Assembly: GCA_016742125.1 (NCBI GenBank)
Contig: JACVCM010000018.1
Coordinates: 1-40,188 of the forward strand
Length of the DNA stretch: 40,188 nucleotides
Reading direction: 5' to 3'
Origin: Sphingomonadaceae bacterium
GTDB lineage: Bacteria > Pseudomonadota > Alphaproteobacteria > Sphingomonadales > Sphingomonadaceae
Below are positions 24,010-31,414 of the stretch, in pieces (position 1 is the stretch's first letter; every line of letters begins with the position of its first letter). The notes beneath the pieces were generated by a model. It made no database searches. It saw only the letters and a program-made list of their open reading frames with translations, and was not told where the DNA came from. Position numbers and translations under genes: made by a program.

Positions 24010-24109
24010 TCGCATGCCGCCGCGCAAGAAATTTTCGGTTAACGTCGACTGGACAACGCATTTTAAAGACTGGCTGTGGCCTCAAGGCAACAATGGGTTA
24101 CGCCATTCC

Positions 24110-25765
24110 TTATGCAGGTGTGGATGCTTCGGCGACATTGGGATAGGAAATCCATAAATCTCCGAGCGCCGCCTTTAGCGGCCTCAAGTGCACCTCATAA
24201 GGTTTCCATTGGTCCACACCATCACGATTGATGGGACGGCGGACCTGTTCGCTCGACGCAGTGCGGACGGCACGCTTGTTTTCGTGAAAACTGAGGCAAG
24301 CGGGTTCAAAAGACAGGCCGAGAAACTCAAGCAGCCGCCGGATTTGCGTTTCCGGGTCGTCGAGCAGCTCTTCATGAATGACACGGTGCACATAGCCGGG
24401 CTGCACTTTGTCCCAATGTGTCATCGCCCGCACATAGTCGGCATAATAGCGCCCCATATGTGCAAGATCGTAGCTGAACGCCTGCCCCTTTGCAAAATGC
24501 TGCCTGAAATTCGAAAAGCAGCAGTCGAGTGGATGGCGACGCGCATCGATAATCTTGGCATTGGGAAGTATAGAACGGATGAAGCCCAGATAAGCCCAAT
24601 TGTTGGGCAGTTTGTCGATGTAAAATGGCTTGTCGGTCTTGCGCTGGATCCTGGTGCGCTCGATATATTCCGCGCCTAGCTTACGGCGCTGTTCCGGTGA
24701 CATTTTTGCGATTGCATCGATCCAGCCCGACGCACCGTCGCCGACATTTCCGCCTTCATGGCCGCGCCCTTCGCGCATCGCCATCGCGGGAATGTCCGGC
24801 AACTCCATCGTGCCTTCGACCTTCGAATGACTGGCCAATATTTGCTCCACCAATGTCGAACCGGCCCGCGGCATGCCAATAATGAATATCGGGTCGCTGG
24901 CCGGATAACCCTGACCTTCACATTTGGCCAAAAAGTCTGCGCTAAATTGCACCATGACCTTGTCGGCCTGCCTTGAAACCAGGTCAGGATCATGTTCCAG
25001 TTCCTCGCTGCGAAGCGCATTGCCTTTCACATAATGTTCGAACGCCGCTTCGTACGCTGCGCGTTCTTCGTTGGCTTTCCCCAATGCAAAATGAAGGTGG
25101 AACCGGTCTTCATGCGCCAGACTTGGTGAATGAAGCGCGCTTTCCATTGCCGCGACATCTGCGTCGGCAAAGCGAAAGGTTTTCAGATTGGCGAGGCTCC
25201 ACCATATCTCACCCAGCGTGGGTTCGACGCGCAAGGCGTGGCGGTAGGCGGCGATACTGTCATCCTGCTCACCCACGGTTTTCAGCATATGGCCGTAGCT
25301 CATCCAGAGCTTGGCATGGTCGGGGAACCGTGCGGTCAGTTCCTTGTAAAGCGCGAGCGCCTCATCATAACCGCCGAGACGACCAAGCGTTGCGGCTTTC
25401 AGATTTTTCTGCGCTGGATTGTCGCCTTCATCGGCCAACACCGCGTTAAGTTCTTCAAGCGCCTCCGGAAACCGGTTCTGCTTGTAGAGTACTGTAGCAA
25501 GATTGGCGCGCGCCGCGCCGAATGCCGGCGCCAGTTCCAGCGCGCGGCGCAGAAGCGTTTCGCTGTCCTTCAGACGTCCGACGCGCGCAGCGAGTTCGGC
25601 CATCATCCGGATCGCCGCGACGTCGGTCGGGGCATCCCGCAACCTGCCGCGCAGCAACGGCTCCGCGTCATGGAGCCGGTCTTCGGAAAGCGCCAGGGCC
25701 GCGTCGACCAGTAACGGGTTGCGAAGGGCGGCGTCGATCGACTGTCGGGCAAGGTCGGTAGTCAT
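24110..25765 (-). CDS. TPR-repeat protein with C-terminal sulfotransferase domain
   Basis: A 551-residue two-domain protein. Residues 30-250 are tandem tetratricopeptide repeats (for example LLRRALELAPAFGAARANLA and YRHALRVEPTLGEIWWSLAN). Residues 292-545 are a PAPS-dependent sulfotransferase domain: the 5'-phosphosulfate loop PIFIIGMPRAGSTLVEQIL (from residue 292), KLPNNWAYLGFI, ARRHPLDCCFSNFRQHF for the 3'-phosphate, and a late EELLDDPETQIRRLLEFLG. Such enzymes move sulfate from PAPS to proteins or glycans; the TPR part probably binds the acceptor. No signal peptide is visible. The ATG overlaps the stop of the MobA-like gene (ATGA), an unexpected coupling to molybdenum-cofactor genes. A TonB receptor follows 143 bp downstream. 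Confidence 0.88.
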   Translation of the reverse strand: MTTDLARQSIDAALRNPLLVDAALALSEDRLHDAEPLLRGRLRDAPTDVAAIRMMAELAARVGRLKDSETLLRRALELAPAFGAARANLATVLYKQNRFPEALEELNAVLADEGDNPAQKNLKAATLGRLGGYDEALALYKELTARFPDHAKLWMSYGHMLKTVGEQDDSIAAYRHALRVEPTLGEIWWSLANLKTFRFADADVAAMESALHSPSLAHEDRFHLHFALGKANEERAAYEAAFEHYVKGNALRSEELEHDPDLVSRQADKVMVQFSADFLAKCEGQGYPASDPIFIIGMPRAGSTLVEQILASHSKVEGTMELPDIPAMAMREGRGHEGGNVGDGASGWIDAIAKMSPEQRRKLGAEYIERTRIQRKTDKPFYIDKLPNNWAYLGFIRSILPNAKIIDARRHPLDCCFSNFRQHFAKGQAFSYDLAHMGRYYADYVRAMTHWDKVQPGYVHRVIHEELLDDPETQIRRLLEFLGLSFEPACLSFHENKRAVRTASSEQVRRPINRDGVDQWKPYEVHLRPLKAALGDLWISYPNVAEASTPA

Positions 25766-26325
25766 ACCGAACGCGGTCTAGGCAAATCTGCGACGACGTC
25801 AATGTCGCGCAATTCGGATGCTGACGCCTCTATCAGGCGCGCGTCCCGCAAAAGATGGCGCGCGCCGCTATCGCCTGTCGCGGTCAGCAACGCCGGCCAC
25901 ATATCGCGAGGAAATAATGCCGGTGGCATCGTCGCTTTCCCATCGGTCGACGCCGCCAGCCCGCCCGTGGCAACTATCGCCCGGAGATGATCTTGCGTCA
26001 CGAATGGCATATCCGCCAGCAGGACGAGCAAGGCGCTGGCCGTTGTCGTCTGTGCTGCGCGCACAGCGAAATGCAGGGAATGAGCCTGGCCGCGGTCGGG
26101 TTCGTCATTCGCGATTACCGCAAAGCCCAGCGCGGCGTAATAGGGTGTTATGGGGGCATCCGACGAGCAAATGGCGAAGCGCCAGCCGCACTCCAGAGCA
26201 CAGGCGCGGTGAGCTATTTGGAGACCCAATGGCATGTCCTGAAAGGAAACCATCAGCTTGTCCGAACCAAAACGCCGTGCCCGTCCGGCAGCCAATAAGG
26301 CGACCGCAATTTCAGCGCATGCCAT
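25762..26325 (-). CDS. MobA/MocA-like nucleotidyltransferase
   Basis: A 187-residue NTP-transferase domain protein. The nucleotide-binding signature LLAAGRARRFGSDKLM is at residues 10-25 and the metal-site segment LVLLADMPFVTQDHL is in the middle; DSGARHLL follows later. Members such as MocA attach CMP to molybdopterin, making the dinucleotide form used by Mo hydroxylases of the xanthine-dehydrogenase family. That fits the flanking XdhC gene and the divergent IorA/IorB-type enzyme. The start is the ATG at 26325, 14 bp inside the end of xdhC, because the glycine-rich loop then begins near residue 10. The frame remains open further upstream within xdhC, without sense. Its stop overlaps the sulfotransferase start. 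Confidence 0.85.
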   Translation of the reverse strand: MACAEIAVALLAAGRARRFGSDKLMVSFQDMPLGLQIAHRACALECGWRFAICSSDAPITPYYAALGFAVIANDEPDRGQAHSLHFAVRAAQTTTASALLVLLADMPFVTQDHLRAIVATGGLAASTDGKATMPPALFPRDMWPALLTATGDSGARHLLRDARLIEASASELRDIDVVADLPRPRSV

Positions 26326-27256
26326 TGTTAAATGCCCGAACCATCCCGCCCGCAATCGACAGCGCGATTTCAGGGGCGCTGATCGCGTTGATGGCAATGC
26401 CAGCCGGTCCCTCGATCCGCGCCAGCCGGTCCGCGCGAATACCCGTCGCCGCCAACCTTTCGAGGCGTCTGGCATGAGATGTCTTGGAACCCAGCGCCGC
26501 AACATAGGCGGCCGGTGTTTCCAGAGCCGCTGCGAGCGCCGGATCATCGATCTTGGGATCGTGGCTGAGTGTCACCACAGCGGTGCGTGCATCAGGCCTC
26601 AGCGCGGCAATTGCTTCGTCCGGCCATCGGTCATCAAGCACTGTCTCCGGAAAACGCTCGCCGGTGAGAAAACGGGCGCGGGGGTCTACGACGATAACCT
26701 CAACGCCCATCGAGCGGGCGATCGCGCACAGGCTGGCCGCAATTTCCACCGCGCCCACAATTATCAGCCGGCGCGGTGGCAAATAGCGGTTGACGAATTC
26801 TTGTCCGTCCTCGCTATCGACCACGGCACTTGCACCTGTTTTCAAATCGCTGCCGATCAGCAGGATTTTACCGGCTGCCTGTGCGCCGGCAATTGCGGCG
26901 AACAGGCGCTCGGGGAAATGAGTCGGCGATACATTCTGCACCAGCCCCACAATACCCCCGCCACATGGCAACCCGACCTCCCATGCCGCGCCGTCGGCCA
27001 CGCCATAGCGCCGCAAAGCAAACGCATCTTCCGCAATGACGCGCGCTGCAATTTCAAGGACATCGCCCTCGACACAGCCGCCCGACACCGAACCGGTGAA
27101 CCTCCCGTCCTGATGAACCAGCATGTGCGTACCAACCGGACAGGGCGCGGATTTCCAGGTTTCCACGACCGTCGCCAATGCCATTGGCGCACCGGACCAG
27201 GCGGAGGCGCTTTCAAGGATTCGCCGATGGTCTGCGGAGCCTGCTGTCATTTGCAA
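26312..27256 (-). CDS. xdhC: XdhC/CoxI-family molybdenum cofactor maturation protein
   Basis: A 314-residue XdhC-type chaperone, which binds molybdenum cofactor, helps its sulfuration and hands it to a xanthine-dehydrogenase-family enzyme. The N-terminal part has LATVVETWKSAPCPVGTHMLV and GSVSGGCVEGDV, with the conserved cysteines, and GLPCGGGI. The C-terminal Rossmann part begins RRLIIVGAVEIAASLCAIA and continues with VVTLSHDPKIDDPAL and YVAALGSKTSHARR. It is divergent from iorA with 64 bp between starts and leads a coupled operon with the MobA-like gene. The client enzyme is most likely the IorAB-type oxidoreductase encoded opposite. Confidence 0.92.
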   Translation of the reverse strand: MQMTAGSADHRRILESASAWSGAPMALATVVETWKSAPCPVGTHMLVHQDGRFTGSVSGGCVEGDVLEIAARVIAEDAFALRRYGVADGAAWEVGLPCGGGIVGLVQNVSPTHFPERLFAAIAGAQAAGKILLIGSDLKTGASAVVDSEDGQEFVNRYLPPRRLIIVGAVEIAASLCAIARSMGVEVIVVDPRARFLTGERFPETVLDDRWPDEAIAALRPDARTAVVTLSHDPKIDDPALAAALETPAAYVAALGSKTSHARRLERLAATGIRADRLARIEGPAGIAINAISAPEIALSIAGGMVRAFNNGMR

Positions 27257-27320
27257 TTGCCTAGCAAAGCCTCCAACGGGTTGCTATATGAAACGGAATT
27301 CAGACGAGGAGCTGCGGGAC

Positions 27321-27797
27321 ATGGCAATCGAGACCACGATAAATGGCAAGGCGGTGAGCCTGACAGCCGAGCCGGATACGCCGCTGCTCTGGGCCATTCG
27401 CGAGGAGGTCGGCCTCACCGGCACAAAATTCGGATGCGGAATAGCCGCCTGCGGCGCCTGCACCGTGCATGTGAACGGCGAACCCACGCGGTCGTGCAGC
27501 GTTCCGGTCAGCGACGTCGCCGGGAAAAGCATCACCACCATTGAAGGGCTGAAAGGCGCTGACGGCACGCTTCACGCGGTTCAAAAAGCCTGGATTGCGG
27601 CGCAAGTTCCGCAGTGCGGATATTGCCAATCAGGGCAGATCATGGCGGCGGTCGCGCTCATTCAGAAAACCGGCAAGCCATCGAACGCGCAAATCGACGA
27701 AGCAATGACGAACATCTGCCGCTGCGGGACCTATCCCCGCATCCGCAAGGCTATCATTGCCGCGACAGGACAAGCTGCACTCGAAGGAACTGCATGA
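27321..27797 (+). CDS. 2Fe-2S subunit of a molybdenum hydroxylase (IorA-like)
   Basis: A 158-residue electron-transfer subunit with two 2Fe-2S clusters. The plant-ferredoxin-like cluster uses Cys39, 44, 47 and 59 (FGCGIAACGACTVH). The second uses Cys99, 102, 133 and 135 (QCGYCQSGQ and ICRCGTYPRIR). This is the alpha subunit of isoquinoline 1-oxidoreductase and related aldehyde or N-heterocycle hydroxylases. The start is the ATG at 27321, which has GAGGAG nine bases upstream; an in-frame ATG at 27288 would add eleven unusual residues. The stop overlaps the large-subunit start (ATGA). No FAD subunit is present, as expected for the IorAB type, which passes electrons to a cytochrome or the respiratory chain. 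Confidence 0.92.
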   Translation: MAIETTINGKAVSLTAEPDTPLLWAIREEVGLTGTKFGCGIAACGACTVHVNGEPTRSCSVPVSDVAGKSITTIEGLKGADGTLHAVQKAWIAAQVPQCGYCQSGQIMAAVALIQKTGKPSNAQIDEAMTNICRCGTYPRIRKAIIAATGQAALEGTA

Positions 27798-30016
27798 TGG
27801 CCGACAATCCGACCCTCGAAACGGAAGCCCCTGCCCCGACACCCGCCAGGCGCAAAGGCGTCAAGCGCCGGGCCTTTCTCATCGGCAGCGCGGCTGTTGT
27901 CGGCGGCGGTCTGTTTGCGGTTTGGTGGGGTGACAATTCGGCGCGCAAGCGGGCGGTCGAACTGACCGCGAAGGACAAGGACGGCTCGTTCCTCGGCTGG
28001 CTCAAGATCGGCGAGGACGACACCGTAACCATCTACACCCCGCATATCGATTTCGGGCAGGGATCGAATACAGCGCTGGCGCAGATGGCGGCCGACGAAC
28101 TGGATGCGGACTGGTCGAGGGTCACTGTCGAATCCGCGCCCGCCGACCCGGCCTTTGCCAACAGCTCGCTGGGGAAGGGATTCCTCGCCGATATGTCGGG
28201 CTATCCCGGCGTGATTGCCGCAATGCCAGCCTCCTTCATTTCGCTGATCGCGCGCCAGATGAATCTCCAGATTACCGGCGGGTCGTCGGCGGTGCGCTTC
28301 ACCGGGCAGAGCGGGATGCGTGTTGCGGGTGCTGCCGCACGCGCGGCGCTGATCGCCGAAGCCGCAGACCGGTTGCAGGTCCCCGCAAACGAATTGACCA
28401 CGCAGGACAGCCAGGTCACGCACGCCAAATCCGCCCGGACTCTGCGCTACGGCGAACTGGCCGAGGCTGCGGCGAAACGACCGCTCGACGATAACCCCAA
28501 ACTCAAGACCCGCGAACAGTATCGCTATATCGGCCAGGGCATCCCAAGGCTCGATATTCCGGCCAAGGTCGATGGCAGCGCTCTCTATGGAATCGACTTC
28601 ACCCTTCCCGAGATGCGTGTCGCATCGATCATGATGGCGCCCGTGCGCGGTGGCAAACTGACCTCGGTCGATCCCGCGCCAGCCATGGCGATTGACGGGG
28701 TCGAGAAGGTGATTCAGCTCGACGAGGCCGTGATTGTGGTCGCAAAGGGGTATTGGCAGGCAAAAAAGGGTCTCGATGCGCTCACCCCGCAGTTCAGCGA
28801 TGGCGGGCATGGCGGGCTGTCGACCGCGTCGATCTACGCCGCCCAGGACAAGCTCAACGCCGCAGGGCCGAAGCTGACCGCGCCGACGGGCGGAAAGCTT
28901 GTCACCGGCGAGTATAAGGCGCCCTTCCTGCATCAGGCGATGATGGAACCCTTCGCGATAACCGCGCACCACAAGGATGGAAAACTTGAAATGTGGGGCG
29001 GTATTCAGGATCCGCTGTCAGCCCGGATGATGGCAGCTGAATCGGCGGGCCTCGATGCCGACAATGTCACCTTCCACCCGATGATCATGGGCGGAGGTTT
29101 CGGTCGCCGTTTTCCGCCTTACAGCCAGATCATCGATCAGGTCGCGCGCGTCGCCATGCAGGTGCCTTACCCGGTCAAGCTGATCTGGAGCCGCGAAGAA
29201 GAGGTGAAGCATGGTGCCTATCGCCCGCAGGTTGCGGCGCGGTTGCAAGGTGTAACAGGCAAAAAGCGGATGGCCGCCTGGGCGTCGGATTATGCGCAGA
29301 ATGACGATGCTGCGGCAGAAGGTACAGTGCCTTACGCCATCCCCAATTTCGAAGCGCGGCATCACCAATTTATCTCAAATCAGGTCAACGCCTATTGGCG
29401 CTCGGTCAACGCCAGCCAGCATGGCTTTTTCAACGAGAGCTTCGTCGACGAGCTGGCACATGCAGAGGGTGAGGATCCCTATACCTTCCGTCGCAATCAT
29501 CTGGCGCCCGGATCGCGGCATCTGCTGGTGCTCGATACCGTCGCGCAGCGCAGCGGCTGGACAACCCCTCCGCCTGAGGGACGCGCACGGGGCATTGCCA
29601 TGGTCGAAAGCTTCGGGACCATTGTCGCCGAGGTGGTCGAGGCGTCCCTGAAAGAGGATGGCACGCCCAGGGTGCACAAGGCATGGGCCGTGGTCGATTG
29701 CGGCACCACGGTCAATCCGGTGAATGCCGCAGCACAGATCGAGGGCGGGCTGATCATGGGGCTGTCCGCCGCGATTGGCGAACAGATCAACATCGACAAA
29801 GGTGCAGTCGTCGAAAGCAATTTCAGCGACTACCCCATCCTGCAGATGGCTGACGCGCCGGAGGTCGATGTCCATTTTATCGAAAGCGGTGCAAAAATGG
29901 GCGGTATCGGCGAACCCGGCCTGCCGCCCGCCGCGCCCGCGCTCGCCAATGCGCTGTTTGCGCTGACAGGCAAGCGCGTCAGACAGTTGCCGATCCTGGC
30001 GCAAGCGAAAGTGTAA
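27794..30016 (+). CDS. molybdopterin-binding large subunit of a molybdenum hydroxylase (IorB-like)
   Basis: A 740-residue catalytic subunit. A twin-arginine-type leader (VKRRAFLIGSAAVVGGG, about residues 23-39) suggests that the folded complex is exported or membrane-attached through it, carrying the small subunit along. Cofactor-binding features include DFGQGSNTALAQMAADELD, GGGFGRRF, and near the C-terminus GGIGEPGLPPAAPALANA, with Glu707 as the catalytic base. IorB-type enzymes hydroxylate N-heterocycles or oxidise aldehydes with water as oxygen donor. The gene is coupled to the 2Fe-2S subunit and followed after 3 bp by a GNAT gene. The maturation genes xdhC and mobA-like lie divergently. 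The true substrate cannot be read out. Confidence 0.92.
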   Translation: MMADNPTLETEAPAPTPARRKGVKRRAFLIGSAAVVGGGLFAVWWGDNSARKRAVELTAKDKDGSFLGWLKIGEDDTVTIYTPHIDFGQGSNTALAQMAADELDADWSRVTVESAPADPAFANSSLGKGFLADMSGYPGVIAAMPASFISLIARQMNLQITGGSSAVRFTGQSGMRVAGAAARAALIAEAADRLQVPANELTTQDSQVTHAKSARTLRYGELAEAAAKRPLDDNPKLKTREQYRYIGQGIPRLDIPAKVDGSALYGIDFTLPEMRVASIMMAPVRGGKLTSVDPAPAMAIDGVEKVIQLDEAVIVVAKGYWQAKKGLDALTPQFSDGGHGGLSTASIYAAQDKLNAAGPKLTAPTGGKLVTGEYKAPFLHQAMMEPFAITAHHKDGKLEMWGGIQDPLSARMMAAESAGLDADNVTFHPMIMGGGFGRRFPPYSQIIDQVARVAMQVPYPVKLIWSREEEVKHGAYRPQVAARLQGVTGKKRMAAWASDYAQNDDAAAEGTVPYAIPNFEARHHQFISNQVNAYWRSVNASQHGFFNESFVDELAHAEGEDPYTFRRNHLAPGSRHLLVLDTVAQRSGWTTPPPEGRARGIAMVESFGTIVAEVVEASLKEDGTPRVHKAWAVVDCGTTVNPVNAAAQIEGGLIMGLSAAIGEQINIDKGAVVESNFSDYPILQMADAPEVDVHFIESGAKMGGIGEPGLPPAAPALANALFALTGKRVRQLPILAQAKV

Positions 30017-30019
30017 GAT

Positions 30020-30616
30020 TTGCACAAAACGCGGCTGCTTGGGCCAACCGACAATCCGGACATCGCCGAAACACTGGCGCTCGCTTTCCAGAATGAGAAC
30101 GGTTGGAGCTACATCATTCCCGATGCCAAGCAGCGTGCGGCCCGGTTGCCAGCGGCATTCCATCTCTTGCTGCGTGAAGATCACAAAAAGGGCGCGGTGT
30201 TCGGCACGGACGAGTTCGAAGCGGTGACATTATGGCGCGGGCCGGGACAGGCGCATGACAGTCTGTGGGACCGTGCACGAATGATTATTCCCTTTGCACA
30301 GGTGCTGCGCGGCTCGTTATTGCGCGGGCTGGAGGTCGCCGACCTCATTGAAAAGCACTTGCCCGAAGAGCCGTTCTGGTACCTGCATTTCGCCGGCACG
30401 CATCCGTCGTTTCAGGGCTTCGGCTTCGGTGGCGCCGCCATCCGTGCAGGACTCGAGCGCGCCGATCATGACGGCCTGCCGGCCTATCTCGAAACCGCAG
30501 ACGAGAAGAACGTCGCGCTCTACCAAAGCTTTGGCTTCGAGGTGAAGCATGTCTGGCAGGTGCCGGAAGGGCCGATGTTCTGGGGAATGCAAAGGCGAGG
30601 CAAGACCAGGCATTGA
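30020..30616 (+). CDS. GNAT-family acetyltransferase
   Basis: A 198-residue protein with the GNAT acyl-CoA binding motif A (HFAGTHPSFQGFGFGGAAIRAGLERA, about residues 115-140) and motif B (LPAYLETADEKNVALYQSFGFEV). The N-terminal half, with NGWSYIIPDAKQRAARLP, resembles the subgroup of GNATs often annotated as acting on small molecules. The start is a TTG three bases after the stop of the Mo-hydroxylase subunit; no in-frame ATG exists until well into the fold, so TTG is accepted, with a weak ribosome-binding site. It is presumably in the same transcript. Whether it acts on the product of that enzyme is unknown. Confidence 0.85.
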   Translation: MHKTRLLGPTDNPDIAETLALAFQNENGWSYIIPDAKQRAARLPAAFHLLLREDHKKGAVFGTDEFEAVTLWRGPGQAHDSLWDRARMIIPFAQVLRGSLLRGLEVADLIEKHLPEEPFWYLHFAGTHPSFQGFGFGGAAIRAGLERADHDGLPAYLETADEKNVALYQSFGFEVKHVWQVPEGPMFWGMQRRGKTRH

Positions 30617-30623
30617 GTTTGTG

Positions 30624-30681
30624 AATCCTCCCCATTTCGAAAAACTGAGGAGGTGGCGCGCCGAAGGCGTGACGGAGGGGC
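30624..30681 (+). repeat. left inverted repeat of the DUF559 unit
   Basis: 58 bp containing an imperfect hairpin CCTCCCCATTT with AAACTGAGGAGG (30627-30653), then a second small hairpin GCGCC-GAA-GGCGT (30658-30670), then GACGGAGGGGC (30671-30681). Read as its reverse complement, the block order and the words GCCCCTCCGTC and GCCACCTCC match the right repeat. The GGAGGGG end is the ribosome-binding site of the enclosed gene. Confidence 0.8.
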
Positions 30682-30682
30682 G

Positions 30683-31048
30683 ATGAGACCACCAAGGAAA
30701 TCTGGCGGGACAGTCAGAAAAGCAAAAAAGCTTCGACGCGAAATGACGGTCCCGGAGGTGTATCTATGGCAGCATTTACGCGCTCAAACAGCAGTCAAGA
30801 TTCGCCGACAGCATCCAATCGGGCCCTATATCCCCGACTTTTTCTGTTCCAAGGCGAAGCTTGCCATAGACGTTGACGGTATCGTTCATGACATGGGCGA
30901 CAATCCTGAACGCGATGTTGCCAGAGACTTGGCCCTGGCAAAACTGGGAATCGAGACGGTCAGGATTCCGGCATCGGATATTCTGAAGAACAGCGCCGAG
31001 GTTGCAAACACGATTATCCGACTATGTTTGGCACGAACCAAAGGTTGA
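30683..31048 (+). CDS. DUF559 endonuclease-domain protein (Vsr-like PD-(D/E)xK fold)
   Basis: A 121-residue protein of the DUF559 group, related in fold to very-short-patch-repair endonucleases. Features are RKAKKLRREMTVPEVYLWQHLR (residues about 12-33), RRQHPIGPYIPDFFC with the first metal-site Asp, KAKLAIDVDGIVHD in place of the commoner IE-x-DG, and RDVARDLALAKLGIETVRI. The start is the ATG at 30683, because GGAGGGG lies immediately before it; an upstream GTG at 30653 would be inside the left repeat hairpin. The gene is tightly enclosed by inverted repeats. DUF559 proteins are widespread in alphaproteobacteria and have no settled function. A nicking or nuclease role acting on the flanking repeats is inference. 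Confidence 0.8.
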   Translation: MRPPRKSGGTVRKAKKLRREMTVPEVYLWQHLRAQTAVKIRRQHPIGPYIPDFFCSKAKLAIDVDGIVHDMGDNPERDVARDLALAKLGIETVRIPASDILKNSAEVANTIIRLCLARTKG

Positions 31049-31050
31049 TG

Positions 31051-31110
31051 GCCCCTCCGTCAGTTGCTGCGCAACTGCCACCTCCCCATTTTTGCAAAAT
31101 GGGGAGGATT
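31051..31110 (+). repeat. right inverted repeat of the DUF559 unit
   Basis: 60 bp: GCCCCTCCGTC (31051-31061), a perfect 7-bp hairpin CAGTTGC-TGC-GCAACTG (31061-31077), CCACCTCC, and a perfect 12-bp hairpin with arms 31081-31092 and 31096-31107 (CCTCCCCATTTT and its complement) around a TGC loop. It is the inverted counterpart of the left repeat. The first hairpin differs in sequence but is still paired, which points to selection on structure. Confidence 0.85.
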
Positions 31111-31160
31111 AGACAAGGACTTGCCCTCCGTCCAAATCCCCCCTAACCACGCCCCCACGC

Positions 31161-31316
31161 ATCAGGTCTGCGCGAGAGCGTGGATAATAGGGAAGCCGGC
31201 GAAAATCCGGCGCTGTTCCCGCAACTGTAACCGGCGAGTCTGGCCCCATGTGCCACTGCGAATAGCGGGAAGGCGGGGTCGAGGCACCGACCCGGAAGCC
31301 AGGAGACCTGCCTGAT
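31161..31316 (+). ncRNA. cobalamin riboswitch
   Basis: A class of RNA that binds adenosyl- or other cobalamins. The outer stem is ATCAGG (31161-31166) with CCTGAT (31311-31316). The core has GGGAAGCCGGCGAAAATCCGG, then CTGTTCCCGCAACTGTAACCGG, and the B12 box AGCCAGGAGACCTGCC at 31297-31312. All lie in the usual order upstream of a BtuB-type receptor. The 366 bp between the DUF559 gene and btuB hold only the right repeat, this riboswitch and its control hairpin. Confidence 0.96.
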
Positions 31317-31365
31317 CGCGGTCTGTCCTTTGTGCTTGCGGGACACTGGCGCAATCGGGGTTTTC

Positions 31366-31406
31366 CTCCGCGTGACGACATCGTTTTGGGACGTCATGCG
31401 AAGGAG
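31366..31406 (+). promoter_or_regulatory. riboswitch expression platform hiding the btuB ribosome-binding site
   Basis: CTCC (31366-31369) can pair with the GGAG of the ribosome-binding site (31103 offset: 31403-31406). GCGTGACG (31370-31377) pairs with CGTCATGC (31392-31399, one G-T pair), leaving a GAA bulge. Formed when B12 is bound, this hairpin would block translation. There is no T-run, so control by termination is less likely. Confidence 0.6.
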
Positions 31407-31414
31407 TTGAATAT

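Larger units (their letters stand above)
30624..31110 (+). mobile_element. repeat-bounded DUF559 endonuclease unit
   Basis: A 487-bp unit: left repeat, one gene, right repeat in inverted orientation. The gene starts 2 bp after the left repeat and stops 3 bp before the right one, so repeats and gene appear to form one module. No transposase is present. Mobility is an inference from this layout; I see no target duplication that I can be sure of. Confidence 0.5.

Noticed and set aside
30624..31110. CRISPR-like or insertion-sequence explanation for the repeats around the DUF559 gene
   Set aside because: There are only two inverted copies with no spacer array, and the enclosed gene is not a transposase.
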